Assembly (NCBI GenBank): GCA_023253875.1
Contig: JALRFC010000019.1
Coordinates: 1-14,648, forward strand
Direction of reading: 5' to 3'
Source: Candidatus Kapaibacterium sp.
GTDB lineage: Bacteria; Bacteroidota; Ignavibacteria; Kapaibacteriales; UBA961
DNA length: 14,648 bases
A program made the position numbers and the translations under genes. Below are positions 13,028 to 14,648 of this stretch, in pieces (the stretch's first letter is position 1; each line of letters starts with the position of its first letter). Below the pieces are notes generated by a model. It worked only from the letters and a program-made list of their open reading frames with translations, was not told the origin of the DNA and searched no databases.

Positions 13028-14648
13028 TCACCATCCCTCGGCAGTTCCATTGCTGTGATGTCTTGTATCCGATGCCCCAAAAATAACTCCTTCCCATGGA
13101 TTCACCGCTATACATTCTGCAATGCCGATGACGCGTTTTTTGCCAAATTGATACCCCATATTCATGAGTGTTTCCATTGTCTTGGCATCGAATGCTCCTT
13201 CCTCATAATCAATGGCATCGGGCATCCATTGATGATGGAATCGTGGGGCTTTGACGGCTTTGTCTATACTCATTCCAAAATCAAGACAATTGGTGAGTAT
13301 ATGCAAAACGGTGGTGATGATGGTAGATCCACCCGGAGCACCAAGAATAAGTCTGGGTTTTCCATCTCTCAATACAATGGTCGGTGTCATGCTTGATAAC
13401 ATGCGCTTGCCGGGTTGAATGGAATTGGCATCACCGCCCATCACCCCGAATTGATTGGGCGTATTGGGTTTTGCGGAAAAATCATCCATTTCATTATTGA
13501 GAAAGAACCCTGTTCCTTCGGCTATGAAACCTGATCCAAACCATGAATTGATCGTTGTTGTCACACTGACGGCATTGCCTTTTGAATCAATCACGGAATA
13601 ATGGAGCGTTTCATCACTTTCTTTGGCAAATGCCTTTGGGTCACCGGCCTTAATGGATGAGGAAGGGATGGCTTTTTCAGAAGGAATCAATGCAGATAAT
13701 TTGTCAGCGTAGTTCTGTGAAAGCAACATTTCATAGGGAATATGTGTGAAATCGGGATCACCCAGATGCACGGTTCTATCGGCAAAAGCAAATTTCATGG
13801 CGGATAGCATTGCATGTGCATGTTTTGCTGTATGCCAATCTTCTTTTTTGAAAGTATATCGATTGAGAATATTCAGCATTTGAATGAGTGCGATTCCTCC
13901 CGAACTTGGTGGACACATGCTGATGATGTCATATCCCTTATATGAGCCTTTCACAACATTTCTTTTGATAGCGGAATATTCTGCAAAATCTTCTTCGGAT
14001 AGAATGCCACCATGTTGTTTCATGGCTTCAGACACCAAGCGGGGAATTTCACCTTTATAAAATCCATCCTTTCCTTTTTCAGCAATGAGTTTGAGTGTGC
14101 GCGCCAAATCAGGCTGCTTCCATCGATCACCTACTGTATAAGGAATGCCATTATTAGTCATGATTTTCATCGTCGATGGAAATTTCTTGAATAATGACAT
14201 ATCCTTATCAAATTGCTTGATCATCGAAGCATCCAAGATGAACCCATTTTCTGCCAATTCAATGGCGGGTTGTAATATTTCTTTGATTGACATCGTACCA
14301 TGATCTTTGAGTGCATCGAGTAAGCCTGCAACTGAACCCGGAATGCCGGAAGCCAATGCTCCTTCACGGATTTTGTCATTCATGACATTCCCATTTGCAT
14401 CCAAAAACATGTCGCTCTTTGCTTTTCTTGGAGCCTTCTCACGGAAATCATATCCAATGGATTGATTGCCTTTAAGCTGTGCCACCAAAAAACCACCTCC
14501 ACCGATATTTCCAGCTCCGGGATAGGTCACAGCAAGTGCAAAGCCGGTCGCGACTGCAGCATCAATGGCATTGCCACCTTTTTTGAGAATGGAAAGTCCA
14601 ACTTTGGATGCAATCGGGGATACGCTTACAACCATTCCTCTCTTGGCT
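13028..14648 (-). CDS. ggt: Gamma-glutamyltransferase (5' end outside window)
   Basis: GGT is an N-terminal nucleophile hydrolase made as a precursor that cleaves itself into large and small subunits. It removes or transfers the gamma-glutamyl group of glutathione and related peptides, normally in the periplasm. The frame stays open to the right edge: AKRG precedes the Met at 14635, matching the internal 'RGMVVS' region of the family, so the true start and signal peptide are missing. Numbering from that Met, DFREKAP gives the carboxylate-binding R65, PPSSGGI lies at 242-248, and the autocleavage/catalytic Thr is T343 in ETLHYSVID. The lid-loop region PNQFGVMGGDAN (393-404), LSSM (413-416) and APGGS (433-437) form the rest of the active site. 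All key residues are present, so the enzyme is probably active. The stop is 78 bp before the MoxR gene. Confidence 0.95.
   Translation of the reverse strand, partial: AKRGMVVSVSPIASKVGLSILKKGGNAIDAAVATGFALAVTYPGAGNIGGGGFLVAQLKGNQSIGYDFREKAPRKAKSDMFLDANGNVMNDKIREGALASGIPGSVAGLLDALKDHGTMSIKEILQPAIELAENGFILDASMIKQFDKDMSLFKKFPSTMKIMTNNGIPYTVGDRWKQPDLARTLKLIAEKGKDGFYKGEIPRLVSEAMKQHGGILSEEDFAEYSAIKRNVVKGSYKGYDIISMCPPSSGGIALIQMLNILNRYTFKKEDWHTAKHAHAMLSAMKFAFADRTVHLGDPDFTHIPYEMLLSQNYADKLSALIPSEKAIPSSSIKAGDPKAFAKESDETLHYSVIDSKGNAVSVTTTINSWFGSGFIAEGTGFFLNNEMDDFSAKPNTPNQFGVMGGDANSIQPGKRMLSSMTPTIVLRDGKPRLILGAPGGSTIITTVLHILTNCLDFGMSIDKAVKAPRFHHQWMPDAIDYEEGAFDAKTMETLMNMGYQFGKKRVIGIAECIAVNPWEGVIFGASDTRHHSNGTAEGW

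Noticed and set aside
13004..13396. Plus-strand open frame of 130 codons opposite the ggt 3' end
   Set aside because: Antisense shadow of ggt; low-complexity composition and no family resemblance.
14633..14635. Met at 14635 as the start of ggt
   Set aside because: The frame stays open beyond it (AKRG before the Met), it matches the internal RGMVVS region of the family, and no signal peptide would be present.

Overview
The window reads as an ordinary, densely packed bacterial chromosome segment, moderately AT-rich by eye. I see no RNA gene, insertion sequence, phage gene, CRISPR array or toxin-antitoxin pair. The gene families point to the Bacteroidota / FCB side of the tree (for example Ignavibacteria- or Kapabacteria-like lineages). 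These include a secreted Asp-box propeller protein with a signal peptide ending in NAQ, lipoproteins with SSC lipoboxes, and M61, DUF885 and S9 peptidases. That placement is inference only; there is no 16S or other marker here.

Left part (1-1473, minus strand): a metal ABC transporter permease of the TroC/MntB/ZnuB type is read leftward. It is followed, through an ATGA stop/start overlap, by the 5' part of a secreted Asp-box (BNR-like) beta-propeller protein that leaves the window at base 1. Across a 133-bp divergent gap, a plus-strand aldehyde dehydrogenase of the aminomuconate / hydroxymuconate semialdehyde type (ALDH8-like) occupies 1607-3049. Its stop codon interlocks with the stop of the convergent minus-strand cluster in a shared TTAA.

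Right part (3046-14648, all minus strand): in transcription order the genes are gamma-glutamyltransferase (5' end outside the window), MoxR-type AAA+ ATPase, DUF885 lipoprotein (putative metallopeptidase), RNase R, M61 peptidase with a PDZ domain, oligopeptidase B, a two-TM PH-like-domain protein, and a small cysteine-containing exported membrane protein. After a 78-bp gap downstream of ggt, the seven genes from MoxR onward are separated by only a few bases or overlap, so they probably form one operon of about 9.9 kb. Four peptide-processing enzymes in a row (GGT, DUF885, M61, oligopeptidase B) suggest peptide or glutathione use at the envelope and in the cytoplasm. RNase R adds RNA turnover and MoxR adds a chaperone-like ATPase without its usual DUF58/VWA partners.

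I did not find a convincing new biological system. The most worthwhile leads are the uncharacterised PH-domain / cysteine-protein pair at the operon end, the mixed peptidase-RNase R-MoxR operon, and the coupling of a lone metal permease to a secreted propeller protein.
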